A DNA stretch of 64,000 bases. Source: Methylocapsa sp. S129. GTDB lineage: Bacteria > Pseudomonadota > Alphaproteobacteria > Rhizobiales > Beijerinckiaceae. The translations under genes were made by a program, and so were the position numbers. Shown one piece after another: positions 34,558 to 42,042 of the stretch; position 1 is the stretch's first letter, and the number at the start of each line of letters is the position of its first letter. Location: NCBI RefSeq assembly GCF_009765995.1, contig NZ_LMUI01000048.1:397144-461143 (forward strand), read 5' to 3'. Below the pieces are notes generated by a model. The model was not told the origin of the DNA and made no database searches. It saw only the letters and a list, made by a program, of their open reading frames with translations.

Positions 34558-35364
34558 GTGACCGATTATCGCAAGCTTTTCGATCTCACCGGCAAGACGG
34601 CCGTCGTGTTGGGCGCGGCTTCCGGCATAGGCAAGTCTTCGGCGGAGGCCTTGGCGGGGCTCGGCGCGCATGTCACATGCGCCGATCGCGACCGCGACCG
34701 CTGCCAGGCGACCGCCGCCGGCATCCGCGAGAGCGGCGGCAAGGCCGACGCGGCCGCATGCGACGCCGCAAGCGCCGTCGATGTGGCCGCGCTCGCCGAG
34801 TCGGTCAAAGCGAAGTTCCCGCGCATCGACATCGCGGTCACGACGCCGGGACTGAACATTCGCAAAACCATCCTTAACTATACCGAGGACGATCTCGACC
34901 GGGTCATCAACCTCAACATCAAGGGCACGGTGCATTTCTTCCGCGCTTTCGGGCGCATCATGGTTGATCAGCGAGGCGGCAGCCTGATCGCCTGCTCTTC
35001 GGTGCGGGCCGTCACCATTGAGCCAGGGCTCGCCGTCTACGGCTGCACCAAGGCGGCGATCGGCCTGCTGGTGAAAGGCTTCGCCTCCGAGGTCGGGAGC
35101 TTTGGCGTACGCGTCAACGCCATTGCGCCCAGCATCGCCGAGACCGCGCTGACCGAACCCTTCAAGCAGCGACCTGACATCCATAAGCTCTACGCCGCGC
35201 ATACGGTGTTCAACCGCTGGAGTTCGTCCGACGAAGTCGCCAGCGCAGTCGCCTTCCTCGCCTCGGATGCGGCAAGCTATGTCAGCGGCAGCACGCTATT
35301 CGTCGATGGGGGCTGGACCGCCATTGACGGGCCGCCCACGGGCCTCACGCAATTGACGAGGTGA
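34558..35364 (+). CDS. SDR family oxidoreductase
   Basis: A 268-residue classical SDR with a GTG start after AAGAAGGG, 28 bp from the permease. It has TGKTAVVLGAASGIGKSSAE (nucleotide site), ADRDRDR after beta-2 (NAD preference suggested by the Asp), TTPG in place of NNAG, the active-site Ser in IACSSVRA and YGCTKAA (Tyr, Lys). It ends SGSTLFVDGGWTAIDG. Probably oxidises a hydroxy acid or sugar brought in by the LctP-type permease; substrate unproven. Confidence 0.9.
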   Translation: MTDYRKLFDLTGKTAVVLGAASGIGKSSAEALAGLGAHVTCADRDRDRCQATAAGIRESGGKADAAACDAASAVDVAALAESVKAKFPRIDIAVTTPGLNIRKTILNYTEDDLDRVINLNIKGTVHFFRAFGRIMVDQRGGSLIACSSVRAVTIEPGLAVYGCTKAAIGLLVKGFASEVGSFGVRVNAIAPSIAETALTEPFKQRPDIHKLYAAHTVFNRWSSSDEVASAVAFLASDAASYVSGSTLFVDGGWTAIDGPPTGLTQLTR

Positions 35365-35541
35365 CAGTGGGGACGCGACAATCGCGCGAGCCGCGCGTAG
35401 CGCGGCGCCATTCAGAACCCGATCGGACCAAGCAACCATGATGGAACCGCCGGATTTGTCCCACCCGCTCACGTCGCTCGATCGCGGCGGCCGCCATTCC
35501 AAGGCTTGCGAACAAAGGTTCGCCGATATGCGAGCGCCCGC

Positions 35542-36465
35542 ATGAGCGCCCGTATCGTCTTCCTCGATTGCAACGATCAGTTGCGGCCGGTGTTCGACGC
35601 GGTCGCGCGCGCCGACGATCCGCCGATTCATGTGAATTCGACGCCGTTTGCGAGTGACGATCTGCCGCGCTTGCTTCACGGCTGCGACATCTGCATCGAC
35701 GACCATTCCTATATGCCGAGCGAAATCGTGGCGCGTTGCGGGGATTTGCGCCACATCGTGTTTCTCGGCACAGGGCCGCAGAGCTACATGGATGTCGAGG
35801 CTCTGCGTCGGCAGGGAGTCACAGTGCATGCGATCAAGGGTTATGGCGACACCGCGGTGGCGGAGCACGCCGTGGCGCTGATGTTCGCCTGCGCGCGCGA
35901 CCTTGCCCGCATGGACCGCAACATTCGCAGCGGCGCATGGCGCCCGCGCGAGGGCGTGCAGCTCAAGGGCAAACGCCTGGGGATCGTCGGCCTGGGCGGC
36001 ATCGGGGCGGAGATGGTGCGGATTGCGCGTGGAATCGGCATGGAGGTTTTGGCCTGGAACCGGACGCCTCGGCCGGATGTGGGGCCGCCGATGGCGATCG
36101 AGGATCTCCTGAAGACCGCTGATGTCGTGTCGCTGCATCTCGCCCTGAGCGAGGAGACAAAGGGTTTTCTTGACGGCGCGCGCCTGGCGATGATGAAACG
36201 CGGCGCCATCCTCATCAACACGGCGCGCGGGGCGCTGGTGGACGAGAAGGCGCTCGCAGATGCTTTGAACGATGGTCATATTGCACGCGCCGGGCTGGAC
36301 GTTTTCGCGCTTGAACCGCTGCGGGCCGATCATCCGCTCGCCAAGCTCGACAACGTCACATTGAGCGCGCATTCGGGCTTTCGCACCTACGAGGCTTCGG
36401 CGACGCTGCTCGGGCGTGCGCTCGACATCGTGCGGCGGCTGGCGGCGCAGCGCTCCAGCCCATGA
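35542..36465 (+). CDS. D-2-hydroxyacid dehydrogenase family protein
   Basis: A 307-residue NAD(P)-dependent enzyme. The Rossmann motif is GLGGIGAEMVRIARGIGMEVLAWNRT (about residues 150-175), NTARGALVDEKAL holds the catalytic Arg region, and the proton-relay His is in TLSAHSGFRTYEA instead of the commoner PHSAW form. Start ATG 35542, as the longer frame from 35506 has no ribosome site. It follows the lactate-permease/SDR pair after a 177-bp gap, and precedes the NIPSNAP gene. Likely reduces or oxidises a 2-oxo/2-hydroxy acid. Confidence 0.9.
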   Translation: MSARIVFLDCNDQLRPVFDAVARADDPPIHVNSTPFASDDLPRLLHGCDICIDDHSYMPSEIVARCGDLRHIVFLGTGPQSYMDVEALRRQGVTVHAIKGYGDTAVAEHAVALMFACARDLARMDRNIRSGAWRPREGVQLKGKRLGIVGLGGIGAEMVRIARGIGMEVLAWNRTPRPDVGPPMAIEDLLKTADVVSLHLALSEETKGFLDGARLAMMKRGAILINTARGALVDEKALADALNDGHIARAGLDVFALEPLRADHPLAKLDNVTLSAHSGFRTYEASATLLGRALDIVRRLAAQRSSP

Positions 36466-36527
36466 GGTTTGGACGCTCGCCCTGAACCGGAGACCTTGAC
36501 AAAGGCGCATCGTAACGGCATCCATTT

Positions 36528-36544
36528 ATGTGGTCATCATACAA
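36528..36544 (-). promoter_or_regulatory. Candidate operator, TTGTATG family (site B)
   Basis: Read on the minus strand, TTGTATGATGACCACAT lies 23 bp before the double-NIPSNAP start codon. It shares TTGTATG-R-T and the AYC/TAT-like tail with the sites at 25299 and 39201. It overlaps the region where the promoter should be, so repression is plausible. Confidence 0.42.
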
Positions 36545-36567
36545 CGCTTTGATGGGAGGCATTCCGC

Positions 36568-37209
36568 TTGCTTACGGCGTTCCGCGTCATCAGCGTGATA
36601 CCGCATCACTTCAACGCCTATCTTGACGCCTATGCGCGCGAGGGCTGGGCGATCGAGCGCGAGGCGCTCGGAGACTGCGCCGGCAGCTACATCGTCGAGA
36701 TCGGATCTCTGCAACGCGTGATCCAGATGTGGCGTCACACCGATGTCGCCGATCGGACGGATCGACGCGCGCGGCTTGCCGCCCATCCGGATTGGCGTGC
36801 TTTTCGCGCCGCTGTCGCGGGCATGATCAGAAGCGAGTCGGATCGATTGTTCCAACCGGCGCCGTTCATGCCGGTGAAGAATGTCGGCGAGGCCGCCGAT
36901 TTCGTCGAAATGCGCACGTACCAAGCGCATACGGGCGTGCTCGATGCATTTTTTAAGCTCTATGCCGCGGAAGGACTGCCCGTCCAGCTCAATCATCTTG
37001 GCAATTGCCTGGGCTATTTCCGCAGCCTGGACGGGCGTGTCGACGAAGTCGTCCATCTCTGGGGCTACGCCAGTCTCGACGATCGCATCAAACGCCGCAC
37101 GGCTTTGTTCGCCGATCCGCAGTTCAAGCAGTTTCTTGTCAAGGGCGTGCCGCATTTCGCGCGGCAGGAAAACATGATCCTGCGCCCCGCTCCCTTTTGG
37201 CGCGGATGA
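36568..37209 (+). CDS. NIPSNAP family protein with two tandem domains
   Basis: A 213-residue protein with a TTG start after GGGAGG. Domain 1 (about 1-100): FRVISVIPHHFNAYLDAYAREGWAIEREALG with MWRHTDVADRTDRRARLAAHPDW. Domain 2 (about 108-213): VEMRTYQAHTGVLDAFFKLYAAEGLPVQLNHLGNCLGYF with LWGYASLDDRIKRRTALFADPQF. Internal duplication of the domain is clear. Followed by an exported amidohydrolase. The biochemical role of bacterial NIPSNAP proteins is unsettled. Confidence 0.9.
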   Translation: MLTAFRVISVIPHHFNAYLDAYAREGWAIEREALGDCAGSYIVEIGSLQRVIQMWRHTDVADRTDRRARLAAHPDWRAFRAAVAGMIRSESDRLFQPAPFMPVKNVGEAADFVEMRTYQAHTGVLDAFFKLYAAEGLPVQLNHLGNCLGYFRSLDGRVDEVVHLWGYASLDDRIKRRTALFADPQFKQFLVKGVPHFARQENMILRPAPFWRG

Positions 37210-37233
37210 AATTGCTTGCGGACGAGAGACGCG

Positions 37234-38202
37234 ATGGAGAAAATCATGCAAGCGGAAGTGGATCGACGCACCTTGCTCAAGAGCGCCGCCTTGGCCGCGG
37301 CCGGCTCTGGCGGCGCCGGAGCCGCGGCGGCGCAGAGCGCGCAAAATTCAGCGGGAGCCGAGCGCCCCAAGACCACCGCCCCGGCAGGCGCGACCGACAG
37401 CCATATCCATATCTATGACAGCCGCTTTACCGCCGCATCGAACGCCGCGCTGCGGCCGCCGGACGCCAGCGTTGACGAATACCGCCTGTTGCAGCAGCGC
37501 CTCGGCGTCAGCCGTGTGGTGGTGGTCCAGCCCTCGACCTACGGGACTGACAATAGCTGTACGCTGGACGCCGTGGCGCAGTTCGGGCCAACGGTCGCGC
37601 GCGGCGTCGCTGTCGTCGACACGAGCGTCACGGACGCCGAACTCAGGCGGCTCGACGCTCACGGCGTGCGCGCCATCCGGTTCAATCTGGTGATGCGCGG
37701 GGGGACAACCACCGTCGACATGCTGGAGCCGCTGTCGAAACGCGTTCACGAGCTCGATTGGCACGTGCAGATCCACATGACCGCCGATCAGATCGCCCAG
37801 TCCGAGGATTTGTTTACGCGCCTGGCGTCGCCCCTTCTGTTCGATCACCGCGGCCGCATTCCGCCGGAGGCGGGCGTGCGCCATCCGGCCTATGCGGTTC
37901 TCCGCAAGCTGCTGGACGCCGGCCGCACCTGGGTGAAATTGTCGAGCGCCTATCAGGATTCGAAACTTGGACCGCCGACTTACGCGGACATTGCGCCGGT
38001 CGCCAAGGCTTTCGCGCAAGCCGCGCCAGAGCGAATGTTATGGGGCAGCGACTGGCCGCATCCGACCGAAAAGGCGGGCGACAAGCCCGACGACGCGATC
38101 CTGTTCGACCTTCTCGCCGACTGGACGCCGGAGCCTTCGGCGCGCCAGCGCATATTGGTGGACAATCCCGCCGAACTTTTCGGCTTTCCTGGTCGAGGCT
38201 AG
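37234..38202 (+). CDS. Tat-exported amidohydrolase family protein (PDC/lactonase-like)
   Basis: A 322-residue Amidohydro_2 member. The N-terminus has a twin-arginine signal, DRRTLLKSAALAAAG, ending near AAAQSAQ. The barrel starts ATDSHIHIYDSRF with the H-x-H metal motif. RFNLVMRGG, LLFDHRGRIPP (His), WVKLSSAYQDS and LWGSDWPHP (catalytic Asp) follow the pattern of 2-pyrone-4,6-dicarboxylate lactonase and relatives. Periplasmic location is unusual for this family, which is mostly cytosolic. Start ATG 37234. Converges on the GntR gene with a 4-bp stop overlap. Confidence 0.88.
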   Translation: MEKIMQAEVDRRTLLKSAALAAAGSGGAGAAAAQSAQNSAGAERPKTTAPAGATDSHIHIYDSRFTAASNAALRPPDASVDEYRLLQQRLGVSRVVVVQPSTYGTDNSCTLDAVAQFGPTVARGVAVVDTSVTDAELRRLDAHGVRAIRFNLVMRGGTTTVDMLEPLSKRVHELDWHVQIHMTADQIAQSEDLFTRLASPLLFDHRGRIPPEAGVRHPAYAVLRKLLDAGRTWVKLSSAYQDSKLGPPTYADIAPVAKAFAQAAPERMLWGSDWPHPTEKAGDKPDDAILFDLLADWTPEPSARQRILVDNPAELFGFPGRG

Positions 38203-38972
38203 AGGCTCGCGGCCTCGGCGGCGCGCGCGGCGATTTCCTGATACCGGTGCAGCGAGTTTGACAAGTGGCGTCGCGCGGCCTTGCGCGCCGCCGTTGGATT
38301 TTGCGCGGCGATCGCGTCGTAGATCGCGACATGCTCGGCCTGGATGCGATGCAGATATTGGCTGCGCTGTTTCTCGCTCTCCCTTTCCACGTTCAAAACC
38401 TGACGCGGGATGATGAAATTCCCGAGAAACTCGAGGAACTGCGGAAAGTAGCGGTTCCGTGACGAGCGAAAGATCGTCAGATGGAACTTGAAGTCGGCGT
38501 CGACGGCGTTGCCGCCGCTTTCAATTTCCGTTTCGATCGCGTCTAGGGCCGCCTTGATTTGCACCAGATCTTCGCTCGTGCGGCGCTCGGCGGAGAGGCT
38601 CGAAGCTTCGATCTCCAGGCTCATGCGCAGTTCGAGAATCTGCAGGACGTCGGCGCCTGATTTCAATTCATTCGGATCGATTCGGAACGGCCAGCGCTGC
38701 ACGTCGCTGGCGACAAAAGCGCCGAGCCCCTGCCGCGTGATGACGAGCCCGTCGGCCCGCAACGCCGCGACGGCCTCGCGCACGACGGTTCGGCTCACGC
38801 CGGTCGCCACCGACAATTCCTGTTCGGTCGGAAGACGCGACCCGGGGAGCAAACGTCCGCTCCTGATCTCGGCGGACAGCCGTTGGGCCAATTCCTGCGT
38901 TCGGTTGAGCGCGGGTCCGAGCGTGAGGGAAATATTTCTAGCCTTCTTCACAAGGGCGCACCGTCCATCCAA
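38199..38972 (-). CDS. GntR family transcriptional regulator (FCD type)
   Basis: A 257-residue regulator. The winged helix is RTQELAQRLSAEIRSGRLLPGSRLPTEQELSVATGVSRTVVREAVAALRADGLV (residues about 20-75). The FCD domain follows, with LELRMSLEIEASSLSAERR, DADFKFHLTIFRSSRNRYF and HVAIYDAIAAQNP. It is divergent from the pqqA copy at 39303, with site C in between. It is the best local candidate for binding the TTGTATG-type sites, but this is inference. Confidence 0.9.
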   Translation of the reverse strand: MDGRCALVKKARNISLTLGPALNRTQELAQRLSAEIRSGRLLPGSRLPTEQELSVATGVSRTVVREAVAALRADGLVITRQGLGAFVASDVQRWPFRIDPNELKSGADVLQILELRMSLEIEASSLSAERRTSEDLVQIKAALDAIETEIESGGNAVDADFKFHLTIFRSSRNRYFPQFLEFLGNFIIPRQVLNVERESEKQRSQYLHRIQAEHVAIYDAIAAQNPTAARKAARRHLSNSLHRYQEIAARAAEAASL

Positions 38973-39200
38973 AGAGCTTCGCTGACCGGTATTGCACGGA
39001 CCCGTCTTATTACAAGGGCCAATCGCCTAGTTTTCAACGACATTTGCGCCCCCCCATCGTCGCAGCCCAAATCCCTGTTCAGCGTTCAAGCGGGGTACGA
39101 CGGCGCTGACGCCGCGGCGCCCCGTTTGCCGCCAAATCATTTTTGCGACCGGGCGGGACCGCCGCAGCGTCGCCGACGACATCAGAAAGTATATCATAAC
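38973..39200. other. Divergent intergenic region between gntR and pqqA
   Basis: The gntR/pqqA gap spans 330 bp. This left part shows no gene. It contains AT-rich GTATATCATAA immediately before site C, which may extend the operator or serve the gntR promoter. Short frames here lack ribosome sites. Confidence 0.45.
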
Positions 39201-39217
39201 ATAAGGTCACCATACAA
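39201..39217 (-). promoter_or_regulatory. Candidate operator, TTGTATG family (site C)
   Basis: Read on the minus strand, TTGTATGGTGACCTTAT lies 5 bp upstream of the candidate -35 of the pqqA gene at 39303. Site A holds the same place at the other pqqA copy (7 bp upstream). The shared block extends into CATACAAATC on the pqqA sense strand in both loci. Confidence 0.47.
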
Positions 39218-39222
39218 ATCTC

Positions 39223-39250
39223 TTGTCCCCGGCCTCCGTGAATGCTATCT
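39223..39250 (+). promoter_or_regulatory. Candidate promoter of the plus-strand pqqA
   Basis: TTGTCC (39223-39228) and CTATCT (39245-39250) have a 16-bp spacer and lie about 52 bp before the pqqA ATG. The minus-strand copy has TTGTCC/CTATTG with 17 bp and 54 bp. AATGCTAT is common to both. Confidence 0.5.
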
Positions 39251-39302
39251 CTGCGCAGCGCGTTCGCCGGGCGATTCCGGCGTTTATGCAAGGGAGAGAA
39301 AT

Positions 39303-39380
39303 ATGTCCTGGACCACACCGACCGTTGTTGAAGTGTGTATCGGCATGGAGGTGACGAGTTATCAATCCGCCAAGATCTAA
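39303..39380 (+). CDS. pqqA: PQQ precursor peptide PqqA, orphan copy (plus strand)
   Basis: Twenty-six codons encode a 25-residue peptide starting MSWTTPTVVEVCIGM and ending EVTSYQSAKI. It contains the PqqA core GMEVTSY with Glu16 and Tyr20, the two residues fused into PQQ by PqqE and partners. AAGGGAGAG precedes the ATG by five bases. It differs from the copy at 25131-25208 at only four positions (T7V8, Q21, I25 versus L7I8, A21, V25). No pqqBCDE genes follow; the next gene is a 5-dehydro-4-deoxyglucarate dehydratase 283 bp away. The modifying enzymes must lie elsewhere in the genome. Confidence 0.92.
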   Translation: MSWTTPTVVEVCIGMEVTSYQSAKI

Positions 39381-39422
39381 CCCGCCATTTTCGCGCGGAC
39401 GCGGCGAATGGCGCTTCTCCAA

Positions 39423-39441
39423 TGGGCGAAGAGCGTTCGCC
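39423..39441 (+). terminator. Stem-loop downstream of pqqA
   Basis: GGGCGAA-GAGCG-TTCGCCC is a perfect 7-bp hairpin 42 bp after the pqqA stop. There is no T-run, so it may protect the short mRNA 3' end or act with Rho. Confidence 0.4.
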
Positions 39442-39663
39442 CGTCCGCGCCGTAGATTGGGCTCAGATTGAGTCTGTCTCCAAGCGACGAACCGCGCCTC
39501 GACAAAAGGCGGAGAAGGGGCCGTTTGCGCAGGACCGCGAGTCAATAAGCGCTTCCGCGCTCCAGGCGACGTTGAGCAAATCAAATAACAATCGCCCGGC
39601 CTCGGTCCCGAACGCCGTTCGAGACCGCCGGCTTAAGAACATGTCACGAGCAGAGATCATTTC

Positions 39664-40581
39664 ATGGTGAGTCAACACGAGCATTTAAAGGCGGTCGTCG
39701 GCGCCGGACTGCTGTCCTTTCCGGTCACGCATTTTACAGCGGCGGGAGCTTTCGATCCTGAAAACTATCGCCATCATGTCGCCGATCTCCTCGACCACGG
39801 GCCGGCTGCATTGTTCGCGGCCGGTGGAACGGGGGAATTCTTCTCGCTCGGTCTGGATGAATATGAAAGCGTCATTGCAGCCGCTGTCGAAGCCGCCGGC
39901 GGAAGAACGCCGGTCATCGCGGGCGTCGGCTACGGCACAACGCTGGCGATCGAGTTCGCGCGCCGCGCCGAGCGCGCGGGCGCCAACGGAATCTTGATGT
40001 TGCCTCCCTATCTCGTTCAGGTGGAGCAGGAAGGCCTGCGGCGGCACGTCGCCGCTTTATGCGGCGCCGTGGGCATCGGCGTGATCGTCTATCATCGCGA
40101 CAATTGCCTGTTCGAACTCGAGACCCTGCGCCTGCTCTGCGACGCCCATCCGAATTTGATCGGCTTCAAGGACGGCCATGGCAATGTCGAGCAATTGACG
40201 TGCATTCGCACCATTCTGGGCGATCGGTTGGTGTATGTCGGCGGAATGCCGACCGCCGAAGTCTACGCAAACGCCAATCACGGCATTGGAATCTCGACGT
40301 ATTCTTCGGCTGTGTTTAATTTCATTCCCGAATTTGCGATGCGCTTTCACGCCGCGGTTCAGGCGCAGGACAGCGCATTCACCAGCCAGGCGCTACGGCG
40401 CTTCTTTGTGCCTTACCTCGCCATCCGCAACCGGCGGCGCGGCTATGCCGTCAGCATCGTCAAGGCCGGCCTGCGCGTCGTCGGCCGTCCGGCCGGCCCG
40501 GTTCGCTCGCCCCTGGTCGATCTCACGCCCGAGGAGGAGGGGTTCCTCGCCGCTCTCGTTGAAAACACGACGCGGCAATAG
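39664..40581 (+). CDS. kdgD: 5-dehydro-4-deoxyglucarate dehydratase
   Basis: A 305-residue class I aldolase-fold enzyme converting 5-keto-4-deoxy-D-glucarate to 2-oxoglutarate semialdehyde, water and CO2 in glucarate/galactarate breakdown. It opens VVGAGLLSFPVTHFTAAGAFD, has GPAALFAAGGTGEFFSL (carboxylate site), Tyr143 in VIVYHRDN and the Schiff-base Lys169 in LIGFKDGHGNVEQ. KdgD differs from DapA and NanA in the GTGEFFSL segment. It precedes a carbohydrate ABC importer by 116 bp, so sugar-acid uptake and breakdown are linked. Confidence 0.92.
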   Translation: MVSQHEHLKAVVGAGLLSFPVTHFTAAGAFDPENYRHHVADLLDHGPAALFAAGGTGEFFSLGLDEYESVIAAAVEAAGGRTPVIAGVGYGTTLAIEFARRAERAGANGILMLPPYLVQVEQEGLRRHVAALCGAVGIGVIVYHRDNCLFELETLRLLCDAHPNLIGFKDGHGNVEQLTCIRTILGDRLVYVGGMPTAEVYANANHGIGISTYSSAVFNFIPEFAMRFHAAVQAQDSAFTSQALRRFFVPYLAIRNRRRGYAVSIVKAGLRVVGRPAGPVRSPLVDLTPEEEGFLAALVENTTRQ

Positions 40582-40697
40582 CGGCCTCGTCCGCCTTCCT
40601 TTCCGCCGGTTTTTGTGGTGCGAATGGCAAAATAACGATCGGCCAAAAGAAACGGCGCGATGAAGAAGCGCCGGCGCCGCGATCAAGGGAGGAATGC

Positions 40698-42014
40698 ATG
40701 AGCGACGTGACAAGACGGCAAATACTGAAGTCCGGCGCGATCGCCGTGGGGGCCGGCCTTCTCCAGAGTCGGACGGCGCTGGCGGATGCGACGTGGAGCG
40801 GCGGCGCCCCCGAGCCAAACGCTTCGATCCGAGTGCTGCGCTGGAAGCAGTTCATCCAGGCGGAATTTGACAGCTTTGTCGCCAATTCCAAAAAATTCAG
40901 CGAACAGACCGGCGTCAAGGTGCGCGTCGACGCGGAGAACTGGGACGACATCCGCCCGAAGGCCGCCGTCGCGGCTAATGTTGGGGCCGGCCCTGACATC
41001 ATCATGGGCACCAACGACGATCCTTTCAAGTTCTCGGAAAAGCTCCTGGACGTCACCGATCTCGCCGAATACCTCGGCGCAAAATATGGCGGCTGGTATC
41101 CGATCGCCCGAACCTACGGCATGCTTGGCAAGAAATGGATCGCCTTGCCGCAAGGCGCGACCGGCGGTTGCCTCAACTACCGCATCAGCACGATGCGCGC
41201 CGCCGGGTTCGAAGAGTTCCCCAGGGATCTCCCCGGCTATCTCAAGCTGTGCCAGGGGCTGAAAGCCGCGGGCAAACCGGCAGGTTTCGCCCTTGGTCAC
41301 GCCACCGGCGATGCGAACGGCTGGGTCCATTGGTGCCTATGGGCGCATGGCGGAAAAATGGTCGACGACAATAACAATGTCGTCATCGATTCGCCCGAAA
41401 CGGTCGCCGCCCTCGAATACGCCAAGCAGCTTTACGCGACCTATATCGACGGCGTTCTTTCATGGAATGATTCGAGCAACAACAAGGCGTTCCTCGCTGA
41501 TCAGATCAGCCTGACGTTCAACGGAATATCGATTTACACCGTCGCCAAGAATTCGCCCGAACCGGCGCTCAACGCGATAGCCGCCGACATGGATCACGCC
41601 AACATGCCGATCGGGCTGTCTGGCCACCCGACGGAACAGCAGAACATCCTCAACACCTATTCCTACGCCTATACGAAATATCCGAACGCCGTGCGCGAAT
41701 ATCTGCGCTTCATGTGGGAGAAGGCGCAGGTGGACTTCTGGGAGACCGCTTCGAACGGTTATGTCGCGCCGCCTTTGCCGGCCTGGAACGACAATCCGAT
41801 CTGGACGGCCGATCCTAAGACGACGCCGTTCCGCGATGTCTTGAAATACGCTCTCCCCGTCGGCTATTCAGGCACGCTCGGCCAGGCTTCGGCGGCGGTG
41901 ATGGGCGATTTCGTCTGCGTCGACATGTTCGCGGAAGCCTGTACGGGCGACCAGACTCCCAAGGCCGCCGCGCAGCGCGCCGCCGAACGCGCCAAGCGCT
42001 ACTACAAGAGTTGA
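40698..42014 (+). CDS. Carbohydrate ABC transporter substrate-binding protein (CUT1), Tat signal
   Basis: A 438-residue extracellular solute-binding protein family 1 member. The N-terminus VTRRQILKSGAIAVGAGLLQSRTALA is a twin-arginine signal, so it is exported folded. The mature protein shows NASIRVLRWKQFIQAEFDSFVANSKKFSEQTGVKVRVD and PDIIMGTNDDPFKFSEKLLDVTD. GGGAGG precedes the ATG. It is followed by two CUT1 permeases but no ATPase; a MalK/UgpC-type ATPase stands alone at 23743-24795. The ligand is likely a sugar or uronate-type acid given kdgD upstream. Confidence 0.92.
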   Translation: MSDVTRRQILKSGAIAVGAGLLQSRTALADATWSGGAPEPNASIRVLRWKQFIQAEFDSFVANSKKFSEQTGVKVRVDAENWDDIRPKAAVAANVGAGPDIIMGTNDDPFKFSEKLLDVTDLAEYLGAKYGGWYPIARTYGMLGKKWIALPQGATGGCLNYRISTMRAAGFEEFPRDLPGYLKLCQGLKAAGKPAGFALGHATGDANGWVHWCLWAHGGKMVDDNNNVVIDSPETVAALEYAKQLYATYIDGVLSWNDSSNNKAFLADQISLTFNGISIYTVAKNSPEPALNAIAADMDHANMPIGLSGHPTEQQNILNTYSYAYTKYPNAVREYLRFMWEKAQVDFWETASNGYVAPPLPAWNDNPIWTADPKTTPFRDVLKYALPVGYSGTLGQASAAVMGDFVCVDMFAEACTGDQTPKAAAQRAAERAKRYYKS

Positions 42015-42042
42015 TGAGAGCCAACAGAAGCGGAACGGCGCC

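Noticed and set aside
39207-39584. Minus-strand 125-codon frame whose segment HADTHFNNGRCGPGH resembles a plus-strand frame at 25.2 kb
   Set aside because: The similarity is real but arises because both frames are antisense to the two pqqA copies; it led to finding the second copy.
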